Positions 52,827 through 63,838 of a stretch of 64,000 bases of DNA are shown in pieces. Below the pieces are notes generated by a model. It had not been told where the DNA came from, did no database searches, and was given only the letters and a program-made list of their open reading frames with translations. The stretch's first letter is position 1; the number at the start of each line of letters is the position of its first letter. This stretch comes from Sphaerosporella brunnea (lineage: Eukaryota > Ascomycota > Pezizomycetes > Pezizales > Pyronemataceae): NCBI GenBank assembly GCA_008704415.1, contig VXIS01000126.1, positions 1 through 64,000 on the forward strand. The letters are read 5' to 3'. A program made the position numbers and the translations under genes.

Positions 52827-55192
52827 TCACCGGCCGCGCAAAATGTCAATCTGCGCTTGACAAGCGTCGATCAAGCGCTGCCACAGATCCGCCTCGTCGT
52901 CGGGCGAGGTGGGGGCGCCGTCGACGCAGTACCCGGGGGGATACAGGGCGTCACGCCAGCGGCACAAGAGCGGGCCTAGGGCCTCGCGCATGTCGTCGCC
53001 CAGGACGGAGAGACATCGCTGCTCGAAGGAGGAGGCGAACTGGACGGACCCCGCCTTGATGATGGCCATGACCGAGTAGTCGCGGCCGGCCTTGTCGCAG
53101 GCGTCGAATATCGTCTGCAAGCCCGGCACGCGCGTCTCGGTCGCTGAGCCGTCGCCCGGCGGGACGGTGTAGAATGTTGCGATCCAGAGAAGCACATAGA
53201 AGAAGCTCTCCAGGTCGTGGCGGAAGGAGTGCGGTTGATTGCGGAACAGGGCTGGCGCCATGAAGTCCTGTGTCCCGGTGCGGTGCGAGGCCCCCGTGGT
53301 GCCGATCCTCTCGCGCCTGATGGCCAGGTCGAGGTCTATGAGCAGGCCCTTGCCCGCACGGCTGGGGTCGTCGTCGATCAGGATGTTGAAGAGGGAGACA
53401 TCCCGATGAAGGATGCGGTGGGTATTGTACAGCGTACGGTGCCCTGCACAACGTTAGCGGGTGAAGACAGCGTTGTTGGAGGAGGTGACGAACCCCGGAT
53501 GGCATCGCGCATCGCCTCCAAGAGCTCGGTGATCGTCGTAAAGGTATCGATGGCTCTGCCGACTGGGGCCATGACGAGGCGGCTGAAGATGCGGTTGTTG
53601 CAGGGCGAAACGTCGTCACGCCTGGCGCGCTTGGACTCCGGCATATCGTCGGCCGTCGATCGACGCTTGGTGCCTCGACTGGTGGTCCAGGCGGGCGGCG
53701 GCATGGTCGAGGATTGCTTGCTGCTGCGCGTCGGTCTGGGGTGCACGCGATCGGTCTCCATCCGAGGATGTCCCTCGACGCATCCACGCCTCACGGCGGT
53801 GATGATGTCCACCGCTTGGCCGTTTTCGGTGTGATCTCCGTACCAGTTGTAGTGTGGAAGACCAACTTCCTGGCGATCGCTGCTGCACCGCTGCATGGAC
53901 GAAATGATGTCGCACTCGGACTGACGCTCCGCCGCCCGCCACTGGTCTTTGACGACGTAGGGCCACGACTGCGCCGACTTCACGGCAGACCTGGTGGCCA
54001 CGCCCGGCGGGTCAGAGATGCGACGTGCCTTCCAGCAGACGCTGCCCCGTGTGACGATCGAACGGCGATTGAACAGCGGATTGGGGTCGATCTCCAGCTT
54101 CACGGGACCCGACTGGACGTCGTCGCTGCGAAGGGGAGCGTAAAGATACGGGTGGGGCATTGCCGACGGCGCTGCGGCGGCGACCGAGGGGTCGTAGGTG
54201 TCTTCCACGCCGTTGCGTGCCCACTTGATCGAAGGATCGAAACCCACCGCGGTCGCATCCATCAGGGCGTAGCCGCACACGACGCGCAGAAAGAGGACAG
54301 GCTCCGCGTTGATGTCGATCAGCCGGGAAGCGGTCGCGCCGGAGCGATCAAACAGCCAGGCGCGCAGATTGGCGCCGCACAGCGTGAAGACGTGGACCCA
54401 TCGCCGGCTCGGCTGCGCGTTGAACATCTCGCGCACGTAGTTGGCCAGCTGGGCCAGCGTGGAGTCGGAGTCGGATTCGTCGGGATTGGCTTTCAGCTCG
54501 CCCACGATGCGGATGCATCGCCAATCGTATTGCGTCCGCTGCAGCGTGGCAAAGTTCAGCGCGATGTCGGCCGTCGGCAGTGCGGGGCCGTCGGGGATGC
54601 ACGTCGACATGAGCAGGTCCGTCTTGCGCCGACAGTCGCCGCCGCGGATCAGCACGCTGTTCGACGGGACGTACGGGTACACGCGCACGCCGGTGACGTC
54701 GCAGAGCTTGCCCAGCAGCGCGTTGTCGACGACGCGCTGGAAAAACGCGAGCACGTTGCCCTCCGTCGGCGACGCGGGCCACGATCTCCACCGCGACGCG
54801 CCGGCATCGTAGACGCCCGTATCCACCGCCCAGCCGAAGAGCTGCCGCATGGCCTCCGACGCAGGGAAGAAGGCGTCCTCGAAGCCGGGAACGTTGCGCG
54901 ACACGGCGCCTGCAAGCTCGGACAGCAGAACCGGATCCATCTGCTCGCGCGTCGCGTTCGAGGACATCTGATCGACGCCGCAGGAGGTGTATCGTTGCGA
55001 GGAGGCGAATGGCTGCGCGGAGCTGGTTGTTTGCGACGGGCGAACGCGCAGGCGTTGGCCATCGCTGTTCGTCGTGATGGGGGTGTGGTCGACGGGGTGG
55101 ATCGCAGCCGACAGCCTGGCGGGAGTCGCAGGAAAGGAAGTGGACGCCGAGCGGGCGCGGGAGGCGTCAGTTCGGCGTGAGCGACGAGGCAT
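52827..55192 (-). CDS. FunK1-family protein kinase, intact, one intron
   Basis: Complement of join 52827-53443 and 53494-55192, 771 codons. The 50-nt intron (53444-53493) has donor GTTCGT, branch site GCTAAC and acceptor CAG; splicing joins the frames exactly. Start ATG 55192 opens a basic Ser/Arg-rich N-terminus. The next region has GGDCRRKTD, GELKAN and ANYVREMFNAQPSRRWV plus FTLCG, shared with the 18.7-kb copy. Kinase part: YVVKDQWR (ATP-site Lys), a Ser/Arg-rich insert with KRARRD, then after the intron HRILHRDVSLFNIL (HRD), LLIDLDLAI replacing DFG, HRTGTQDFMA and HDLESFFYVLLW. It ends with a helical tail. FunK1 kinases are expanded in fungi and largely uncharacterised; substrate and compartment are unknown. 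Confidence 0.92.
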
Positions 55193-55601
55193 ATTATATA
55201 TATTGGTGCGTGGACGGCGGATCTGAGGTGTTGTGGGGGAGTGTTGATGATGTTGTCGTGGATCGGGTTGTTGCGTTGATGCGTTTGCGTTGCGTCGACG
55301 CCGCGACGTAAACAAACAATGCGACGTGGGGGTGTTGTTGCGTAAGCGACGGGTTGCCGGAGCAACACTCTGTGGCGCTGCATGGTGGCGCAGCGATGTG
55401 GCGGAGCGATGTGGCGCCGCATATCTTATCCATTTTTGCCACGATAAGTTTCTCAACCCATAACCCTAACCCGTCGCAACTAGCGCAGCTGCCTCAACCG
55501 AGGTCCACCACAACCAAGATCTGCTTGAGCGGTGCAAGCAGACATAGACCAAGTTGTCGCACGCATAGTTTCGGCGGAAAGCAAGCAGTGGACACGGAAG
55601 T

Positions 55602-55745
55602 GATGCGCATAAGCCGAGCCGGCTCAAGCTAACAGGTCGAGCCTTCAGCAGAGCCGCGCGAGCCTGACCCTTCGGCGAGCCGAGTCGGCTCGAACCTGTT
55701 GCCTGACGAGCCGAGTGTTGATCGAGAATTTTGTTCGAGCTAGGC
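55602..55745 (+). repeat. GAGCC/GCTCG-rich short interspersed repeat, copy 3
   Basis: AAGTGATGCGCATAAGCCGA...TTTTGTTCGAGCTAGGC, closest to the 8938 copy (shared GAGCCTGACCCTTCG and CCTGTTGCCTGACGAGCCGA). Confidence 0.65.
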
Positions 55746-55874
55746 AAGGTGGGGATCAGCAGCGCGAGGATCAAAAGTGCGGGCCCAATGAGGGTCTGAC
55801 GCGCCCGAAAATGAGTTGAGCACTTCCTCGGCCTCTAAATCTACGCCCTCAGCCCTATCATGGTCACTCGCAGT

Positions 55875-57020
55875 CAGTGTTCTCAGTAGCCAGCCCAAAC
55901 GGCCCAGCCCGCTGTTTTTTTTTGTTTTAATCATATTGCATTTGGCCGCTTGCGGCCATGGCATGTTAAGTACAGGATCATCGCCACCCCTAGGCATTGC
56001 GCCTACTCTGGGGTACGCTCCTCCGAAGGAAAAGGAAGCAAGGAAAGCGCAGCTGATAGAGTCATACAAAGGAGATTCGTGATAGAAGTGAAGAAAGAAA
56101 GGAAGACATGGTCATAAAACTCAGTTGGCCACCTTTGGCCATAGTCCCACCTGCGTGCTATCTAGGAAACCCATCACTGCTCCTGTACAGCGGCCAGCCG
56201 CCAGCAAATCTCTTACTGACGTGTTCGTTTTTCTCCTCTTTTTCCCCTTCTCACGCGTGGCCTCCGCCACTGCCTTCCACAACGTCTGTTGCTCCCCGCG
56301 CCATCTCTGGCAGGTCTTGAAGAGGTGGTCGCGCGTCTGCGTGGGCTTCTTGGGACAGAACCAGCACTTATCGTCCACTTGTCGTCCTGTCTTGTGAAGG
56401 TATGGAGCCGTGGGCGCTTTTTGCAGCCGTAATTGGAAGAAGCGTGCCGCTAGTGTCTTTTTGGTCCGAAAAGCGGTTTTGTTGGTGCCTTTCGGACGTC
56501 TGTAGTAGCTTTTCGGGACGCAATGCTTCGCAAGCCAGGCTTCGCGGTCATGGTGCTTGGCCAGAGTGATTTCTCGTGCGATGTGAGCGAGCGATGTGGT
56601 GTCGAGGACGTTGTTGGACGCAGCGGGAGACTTGCTTTCTAGAGCTGGCCACCCACCACCTCCCAGCCCGCTGTTGGGCCATCCCGGCTGCCAGGCTTTG
56701 AGTTCTCTCCGGTGAAGACCAGCCACTGCAAGTGGCGGAGTTCAATCGGCGCCGACAAACTTAGCAGGATCTGTGGTGTTATACCGAACTCCTATCTAGC
56801 GATCTCCTCCTAGTCATCATTTTACACGGGTAACATCTTTATGTACGTTTCATTTCATAGCAGTAGTTTACATCACAATGGTCGTATTTGTCGTCATTGT
56901 GGGCTGCAGCCCAAACAGCCGGGCGGGCTTTTTGATCAGCCCAAACAACCAGCCGGGTTTTTTATCAGCCCACATCCGCCCAACACAGCCGGCCGGGCGG
57001 TCTGGCTGTTGAGAACACTG
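55875..57020. mobile_element. hAT-type MITE carrying a nested LINE
   Basis: Left end CAGTGTTCTCAGTAGCCAGC and right end (reverse complement) CAGTGTTCTCAACAGCCAGA. Flanking 8-mers CTCGCAGT and CTCTCAGT differ at one position, as expected for an 8-bp hAT duplication. Without the LINE and its duplication the element is about 390 bp and non-coding. The interior is shared with 43780-43850. Confidence 0.8.
55917..56661 (-). mobile_element. LINE copy D, 5'-truncated, inside the hAT MITE
   Basis: Flanked by CCCAGCCCGCTGTT at 55903-55916 and 56662-56675 (14 bp, identical). The A-tail is seen as a T-run at 55915-55923. The minus strand encodes AWLAKHCVPKSYYRRPKGTN, KKTLAARFFQLRLQ, the finger CWFCPKK...H.FKTC and the tail KKRRKTNTSVRDLLAAGRC, with an open frame over its whole length to about 56121. 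Confidence 0.9.
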
Positions 57021-57089
57021 CTCTCAGTGGTTGCCCCACGACCCCCGTCTTTGGTAGAACCTCCTCCAGTTCGTACTCCCGTTTGTCTG

Positions 57090-57190
57090 CTGTTTACTTC
57101 CACGTGCTTGAGCCTATGCTCAAGCAACAACACAGCGCTGCTCCACTCCTCCAGAAGCCGGTTGCGTTTGTTTGTCATAATACTGGTCGT
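57090..57190 (-). pseudogene. hAT C-terminal dimerisation fragment
   Basis: The minus strand reads TNKRNRLLEEWSSAVLLLEH then RLKHVEV, matching ITKKRNRLLEESSSTLLMLK of the 61.7-kb copy. It is the end of the hAT dimerisation domain. It lies just outside the hAT MITE, so it belongs to another copy. Confidence 0.65.
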
Positions 57191-57251
57191 GGGGAAGCCA
57201 GCGGGAAGGGTGGCGGGGATCCTTGATGGCGCTGCGGCCACCGGCAAAACC

Positions 57252-57405
57252 TCGTTATTTCTAGAAAGCTCGAGACAAGTCGAGCTGAGCTCAAGCCCAA
57301 ACCTTTTATGCTCGAGCTGCTCGAGCACAAAAATGTGTACCTCCGAGCCGGTTCTAGCTCGCAGCTCGAACTCTCAGCGTGTTTGCATCACTATGTGGAA
57401 GCGTC
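57252..57405 (-). repeat. GAGCC/GCTCG-rich short interspersed repeat, copy 4
   Basis: Reverse orientation. Palindromic words GCTCGAGC and GAGCTGAGCTC, ending near GTTTGCATCACTATG, the reverse of the TAGTGATG start of the family. Confidence 0.55.
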
Positions 57406-57566
57406 GATCAGCATGATCGCAAACCGCGGAGCGCTGACAACCAGCTAGACGGCTGCTACAGCGATGGTCACTGTCCGCGATCATGCTTGTCGACAGTCAC
57501 TCACGAAAACGAATAGTTTCTTGAACCCACGTCGAGATACAGTTATCATGAGAACCACGAACAATG

Positions 57567-57930
57567 TCAGAGGGTTATTATTGTGCTGTTGTTGCAATTG
57601 AAACCCAGAGTATATGACTGTCCACCATGAGGGGTGTCTCTCATCTCCACGTCCTCGATATGCACCCACTCCGGCACTTCCTCCTCCTCCTCCACCGCCT
57701 TCTCCGCCTCCGCCTCCCCCTCCGCCGCCTCGTCGTCCGCACATCCACCCCATTTCTCCATCACCGCCTCGTCGTCCAGAAATCAAACCCATTCCTCCTC
57801 CCTTCCCTCATGCTTCTGCTCATGGTCAGAGTCATCCTCCTCCGACCACTCGTGGTCATCGTCCTCGTCATCATCAAGCGCGATCCTGGCCACCTCTGCC
57901 TCCGCCGCCGACGGGCACCATCAACATGGA
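57567..57930 (-). pseudogene. Degenerate acidic protein frame
   Basis: The minus strand encodes an Asp/Glu-rich stretch (LDDDEDDDHEWSEEDDSDHE, then a TGA at about 57796, then AEGEAEAEKAVEEEEEVPEW and a normal-looking end with VEMRDTPHGGQ). The opposite strand reads Pro- or Leu-rich only because of the same low-complexity DNA. Another minus frame joins upstream (IWEAIRYHKNWLHVDGA), so this may be a decayed gene spanning to about 58450. Family not recognised. Confidence 0.3.
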
Positions 57931-59191
57931 GCCAGTTCTTATGGTATCTTATCGCCTCCCATATGCCGAGAATGATTAGCTTGAGGACCATGGTATTGGC
58001 AAAGGTCGCAGTGCTTGAGGATCGGCATTTTGAAGATGGTAGTATGTGTGGGTTAGTGGTCGCTGGTTGGTCTGGGTTGTTGTTGCAGGGTGGAGTGCGT
58101 ACCAGGTCGGTTTTATTGGGGAAAGGCGTAATGGCGGGTTTTACTGGAGAATGGGTGCGTTTCCAGACCATCCGATTTGGCCCCCGAATCCACTGGGCAC
58201 GTCTCACAGCAGTGGAACTCCGTGCACGCCGCAGCTTTTGTTGGTGCTCTGGATGTCCCCAATCGGGTCCAACGCTGTTCTTGATGGAGATAATATTCCA
58301 GGCACCGGGCGCAGCCGTGGGAACTCCGGAATGAGGTAGAAATGATTGTGCTTGCTTCTCTTCACCGAGGCGGTCAACGCCTCCGTATATACATAAAGAT
58401 TCTTCGTTCCGCGGCCATACGAGATGATACCGGGAGGACTGCGCAATCCGCAATCTCCCAGGTCGCCGTCATACCTTCCTCATCTCCGAGTCCCTCAGAC
58501 CTCATACGTCCTGCGTTTCCTCCTCTCGCCACAGCTTCTCCTCCAGTATAGCGGCCACCGTTACCTGTTTCATCAGTTCTCGTTCAAGGGCGCAAGTTGC
58601 GAAGCTGCAGAGCGCTCGGTCCCAAACTCTGAATTTCTCTGGTCGTTGGTTTTGAAGAGTGCTCAAAATCAACAAACTGTACCCATTCACGTTCTGGGCC
58701 TCCAGGGCTCCGGGATCCTCGGGGCCGTTCTTCGCGCCTTGTTGGCAAAACGTGAACGGCACATGGTGGGGAGTGCGGTGTTACCCCTCGGTGTTGAACT
58801 TGCTGAAGCGGAAGCAAAGCACAGGCAGCCAGAGGTGTGTGCAGAGGTGGCCAGAGCCGAGGCTGTCAACATGCTCAACTATTGTAATGTTGAAGTTCCA
58901 AGTCTCCGGAGCCAATCGCTGTGAAGACCAAAATGGTTGCTAGTGAGGGGGATATACTACTAGTTGAAAGTACTACAGAGACGGATATAAGACCATGGTC
59001 AAGATGAGGATACGAGGAGGCGGAGGATGTGGCAGCGCCGAGGAATCTGGATTGGCCTGTGAGAGAGGAGGCTGGTCAGAGTGGCCATGCCGCTGACGGT
59101 GTTGATTTACACGTTGAAAGCGCGTGGGCCCTGTCTTCAGAGTGCACTCGGACCACTGCTATACACGGAATCACAGTATCTAAATTGGCTG
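57931..59191. other. No confidently called gene
   Basis: Several 70-166-codon frames on both strands overlap without a clear winner. None has a motif. A plus frame at 58424-58924 and minus frames at 58204-58446 have ordinary composition and could be exons of an unrecognised gene. Confidence 0.35.
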
Positions 59192-59804
59192 CCAGCACGA
59201 CCCGGTTCCTCTCCCCTTGCAGGAAAACGACATCTCTGAGTCTTTGAGCTGTCCACAAAGTGACAGCCCCGTTCCTCCTCGCCAACAGGAACGCAAGATT
59301 CACATCTCTGTGGGTACCGCTGAAGGTGACGGCTCGGTTCCTCTCCCCTTGCAGGAAGACGACTTTCCTGCGTCTCTGAGCGGTCCTCAACGCAACGACC
59401 CACAAGAAGGCGACATGCACATCTCTCGGAGCTGTTCCGAGGGCGACGACCCGCTTCCTTCTCCGCTGCAGCAAAACAACAGCCATCTATCTCTCAGCGT
59501 TCCTGAAAGCGACTGCGAGCATGCTACTCTTGTGGTGAAAGCCGATTCCACGATTTCGGAGGAACGGAAGGTATCCATGCAGACTGTTGACAGCCCCGGG
59601 TCCAGCATCCCGTCTTTCGACCCCAAGACGAGTATACTCACAACATTTGATGCCGACATCGGGCCTCCAATGGTGGTGCCACGGGATTGGCCGTTCTACC
59701 TATTGTTCCGGCAAGCGAGCCTAGGATTGAAACTGACTGCGGTCCAGCAAGGGCTGGTGGCATACGTCCCGGACATTGGGGTCAGTCTAGGCTGTTCAAT
59801 CTAA
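59192..59804 (+). CDS. Unknown ORF with ~22-residue repeats
   Basis: The frame is open from just after a TAA at 59187-59189 to TAA at 59802-59804, with no early ATG (first ATG 59416). It contains about five imperfect repeats of a unit like PLPLQEDDFPASLSGPQRND (59205-59515), reflected in a 66-bp DNA repeat CGGTTCCTCTCCCCTTGCAG. After these comes a non-repetitive part with SSIPSFDPKTSILTTFDAD. Possibly the last exon of a gene whose start is upstream; otherwise a by-product of the DNA repeat. Confidence 0.35.
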
Positions 59805-60029
59805 CCCCTAAGACGTGGCGGCGATACCACCGTTCAGACTCTTCTCTTGGCCAGCAACAATCTGGAACCTTAGAGATGATTGCGGGAGGAATGGAGATGC
59901 GAGAGGGGGGCGGGGCGTTGCTAAGTCTTTTTTTTGTTTTTTTTTTGCAACCGCTTGCCTGTTTGTATCTTAAAGAAGCGAATCTCCGAACAGTCCGACA
60001 TGCCATCCCGCCCGTCTTTCGCCCGCCTA
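59805..60029. other. Spacer with T-runs
   Basis: T-rich run at 59928-59947; no gene. Confidence 0.4.
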
Positions 60030-60338
60030 CCGTATCTTCCGGGCTTAAAGCAGCCCGGGCCGGAGGGGTGGTGGTGTTGCCAAGCTATCCAAAAGGTAAT
60101 CTCTAAAGACTCGCGCGCGGGCGATGCTGTATCTATTTTAGATATTTGCCTCTCAACCCACGGCCGCGCTCCTTCTTTTGATCCCCAATCAAGTTGTGGA
60201 CAATACCCAGATAAAGTTGTGGACGAAACCCAGATTGTGACAGCCACGTCTAATCCAACCAATAGAACACGCTCGGTGTTCCCTACATTTCCACCCCCAC
60301 CCCTCCGGCCCGGGCTACTTCAATCCGGGAAGATACGG
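60030..60338. mobile_element. 309-bp MITE with ~45-bp TIRs at a TA site
   Basis: CCGTATCTTCCGGGCTTAAA... and its counterpart CCGTATCTTCCCGGATTGAA (reverse complement of the right end) continue through GCCCGGGCCGGAGGGGTGG. TA flanks both sides (60028-60029, 60339-60340), as for Tc1/mariner-type elements. Non-coding; a direct repeat AAGTTGTGGAC is inside. Confidence 0.8.
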
Positions 60339-60467
60339 TATGCGGTTGTGTATCTATCCGCTCCGTCCTTGCCGATACAGTTTTTCATGGGGCTTTGAAG
60401 TCACACTCCTTCGATGACTTGGAGACGACAAACATCCTTTTCCGGTCCTGCCTGCAACTGCAGTCCG

Positions 60468-61350
60468 TTTTTTTTTTGTTCAATCATGTTCTATTCGGCC
60501 GCCTGCGGCCATGACATATGTAGAAAGAAAAGACTATGCTACCTTCGGCGCTCCCGACTACTGACGCCTGCCGCTGTTCTAAGGGAAAATATGAACGGAA
60601 TCGCACCACGTGATAGAACCGCACCAACGAACAGTCTCAAAGCAGTACGCATCTGACAGGCCATACTCCAACCTTGGTCGTGCTTAGGAAATCCATAACG
60701 GCCTCCGTGCACCAGAGCGGATGTGGCCGTAGCCGGCCATCGTTTCCGCCCACCATCTTTCGTAGCCTCAGGTATCGTGTTCCAGAGCACCCTCTGCTCG
60801 ATCTTCCACCTCTCGCAAAACTTGAAAAGGTGGTCCCGTGTCTGGACGGCGCCGCTACCGCACCACCAGCACCTGTCATCCGCCCCTGGGCCCGTGTTGA
60901 GGAGGTATGGGCCTGTGGGCCCTTTGCCGGTGCGAAGCTGGTAGAAGCGCGACGCCAGCGACTGCTACGTTTTGGCCGCGGCGGGGTTGTGCTTCTCTGG
61001 TCGCCGGCGATGCGTTTTGGCGGCGCAGTGTTTGGCCAGCGATACGTCTCTGTGCTGGGCTCTTGCCTGAGCGGTCTGGCGGCCGATTGTTGCGAGCGAC
61101 GTGGTGACGAGCACCTCGGGGGCCTCGGCCAGGGACTGGCGGTTGGCGGCGTCGTTGGCGAGGCAGTCGGCCTGCTCATTGCCGGAGAGGTCATGGTGGC
61201 CTGGCGTCCAGCGGAACTCTGCGGTGCAACCCGCATCCAGAATGGCGGTTTCGGCGCGTGCGATCATGGGGACGATCCACTGGCCAAGCCCTGGCCCGGT
61301 GTCATGCAGTCGTCCGACGGCGGACTGCGCGTCTAGGATGGCGCGGACAG
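60468..61350 (-). mobile_element. LINE copy E
   Basis: The T-run at 60468-60477 is the A-tail and the shared 3' end follows (TTCTATTCGGCCGCCTGCGG). The minus strand has LDAQSAVGRLHDTGPGLGQW, CTAEFRWTPGHHDLSGNEQA and DCLAND (end of RNase H), then FYQLRTGKGPTGPYLLNTGP, the finger CWWCGSG...H.FKFC and the terminal tail. At least one stop and two shifts occur. Confidence 0.85.
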
Positions 61351-61540
61351 TGAGTGTTTGGTTGTGAAGCCATCCTTGAAGAACAATACCGGTCAGGTAC
61401 CGTTGTAGTAATTGAATCTAGCCACCTTGGAAGGGTTCAGGTTGACCAAGAGCTTGCGGCCATCTTTGGCAATATTGGACGAGGCCACAAACCACCAATG
61501 TTCATGGCACCATGGGAGTGACTGAGGTTGCTCGATATCT

Positions 61541-62040
61541 TTGCGAGCCTGCAGTGAACCTTGGTACTGACCCGCTCCATTGGTGGAAGTTGAATGAACA
61601 CCGATTCCCTTCAGTGGCACGAACCGCAAGGCATTACCTCGCTATCTGCGCTCCAAGTGTTCCCTGCGAACAGCTCTTCTCTATGTGAGTTTGGACAACA
61701 GCACGCTGCTTATGTTTTGTGGCTCTGACGCTGTTTGCTCAGAGCTGGCGATGTTATCACAAAGAAGCGGAACCGCCTCTTGGAGGAGTCAAGCAGCACC
61801 TTATTGATGCTTAAGCACTGGCTGAAGCAAACCGAAGTGAAACCGTGGGAAAAGTGGGGTTATGACGACCCTGATGATGTACTCGGGTGTAGCTATGAGT
61901 CGAGTGCTCCGCGAACAAACAGCAACTGGCAACGCCACCTACGATTGCTGCGAGAACTTTATGAAGCTGGGTGTGGCATCGTAGGCCTCCCTAGAGCCTT
62001 TTTGGAGTGTTTTGAAGAAAAAATACCGACTTCTTCGTGA
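61541..62040 (+). pseudogene. hAT transposase C-terminal exons
   Basis: Exon to 61684 encodes TDPLHWWKLNEHRFPSVART, then ARHYLAICAPSVPCEQLFS. The intron 61685-61742 (GTGAGT...CTGAC...CTCAG, 58 nt) splices in frame to AGDVITKKRNRLLEESSSTL and a tail that ends TGA at 62038-62040. This is the classic hAT dimerisation domain with its conserved phase. The upstream catalytic part is absent; LINE E lies to its left. The spliced end is intact. Confidence 0.8.
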
Positions 62041-63838
62041 ACGACAAAGGTCTAGGCATTGTTTGGTTGTATGGAGGAAAGAAGTCGGTGCTCTTTGCAT
62101 GTGTGTTACGGCACCGGATTTACACTCGTATCCTAGTATAGGTGGCAACTGGAGAAAGTGTGAAAATTGCGGGTGTGTCTGGTGAGGCGCGGTGGCCGGT
62201 GAGTGATAACGATCATGACGCCCCGGAGGGTGCAGATTCCGCCCTTCAGGCTGCTCTGAAATCGTCAGGGCTGCACAGATTGATACAATGAACATCATTC
62301 GCTCGATTTTGTCTCTACACGGTGGGACCGCTCCAGCCTACCCTACGGCTCGAGTCGAGCGGGCTCGAGTCCATCACTAATTACGAGTGCTCATCTAGAA
62401 CCGGCCGAAACCATCGGTATATCTACAAACGTGATCAAAAAGAATTACCGCCCGTCTGAGTGGCGGGTTTCATCCTCGCAGCGGCAAAACATTTCTGTGA
62501 CGTTGGAATACCGAGTGCGTCCTAGTGAGTCTGCAAATGTCTGCATTTACTCGCTCCACACGGCCACGCCTGATGCTACATGGATGACGAAACGAAGTTC
62601 TCCAGATGTTTCCATTCCGGTTGGGGTCCGCCGAGCCTCAACCGTCGCACGCCGGCTGACGCAAATTCCGGCCGCCAAGCCATTGCTTACTGGCCGATCG
62701 ACGTTTGTCCCGCACTCAACGACAGTCGCTCAGGGGGACACTCACGCACTGAGCTTGCGTGCTTCCGCCATCTAGACGAAACGTAACGTCGAACGGTCAA
62801 TAGTCGATCCCACCCTCAGAATACTCGTCGAACACCCGTGAGTCGCAGTCACCTCAGTTTGCAACCGGAAGATCGAACAGCTAACGGCCGGTGTGTGGAG
62901 TGCAGGCCAGACCGTCCGCGAATCGCGCTGTCGACAACCACTACAGCCATTGCGATTCGCGGTCGTCAAGAGTGATTCTGGCTTTGCGATGCCGCCAGCG
63001 CTGAGCGACATGCTCCAGCTCTGCCCTTGGTCACCAGGATTTGCAACTCGCATGGCAAACAACCGTTTGCACCCGGAATTGCTCAACCTGACTGCGATTG
63101 ATGGGCTTGAAATCTCGCGGCAACAGCATATGCTGAAGGGGGACAGGTTTACGTTACGCGTCTTGCGAATTCAGGAAGCAGCCGCCCAGGGTAGCCTTTG
63201 TCGTGCCTGAAGAGTATGCTGGAACATATACGGTGCAGGGGATAGATCCTGCGGATCCAGAATTTCAGAAATGGCAGCAGTTTGTCATTGGAATCACCCG
63301 ACGAGGTGCTGTGGCAAAACGGGGGAAAACGTCGCCGAGTCTTCTCGCCGCCCAACATCGTCGGTGGTAGACAGCGCCGTACCTGGGAATTTTTCACCAA
63401 TGTACATCCCATCAAGCGCGCTCCAAAACACACTGTGGTCTCCTTGTCGCGGGCTCGCCTGCCGGAAGTCCTACAGTTTGGGGGTTTGCCCGTGGTTTTC
63501 TCCAGCGCAGCATCCCAGCTTTGATAGTCTGCACGTTCCACATAAAGACGCGCTCGCACAAACACTGATGCAGGATACCTAATGTGCCTGCAGCAAACAA
63601 CCCAACTTCAGGGATTTTCTGAGACGCACAGGCGAAGCCGCTAGCCTTTACACGGAGAGGTGGTTCCGTTTTCTAATGGTGGTATCGGTTGAAGACTTCT
63701 TTGCTTTGCGCCAGGAAGGATTGAACTCACCTTTTGAAAAAGAGGCTTGATGTGTTGTCCTACAGTTCGCTTTGCTTGGCTCTTTTGCTCTGATTTCTTG
63801 ACACTAGCTATCAGCCACCCACCGCTTTTCCAGACAAC
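62041..63838. other. No confidently called gene
   Basis: A partial GAGCC repeat (reverse) lies at 62340-62385. Plus frames at 62431-62775, 62893-63210 and about 63196-63369 (with FVVPEEYAGTYTVQGIDPAD) have normal composition and could be pieces of one decayed gene, but no motif or second copy supports it. Confidence 0.35.

Noticed and set aside
53714..55180. 488-codon plus-strand frame opposite the intact FunK1 gene
   Set aside because: Low-quality composition (Arg, Ala, Gly, Val), while the minus strand carries kinase motifs and correct splicing.
57627..58334. Plus-strand frame of 235 codons rich in Leu
   Set aside because: Its first half is the shadow of CTC/TCC low-complexity DNA, also read as Pro-rich or Ser-rich in other frames.
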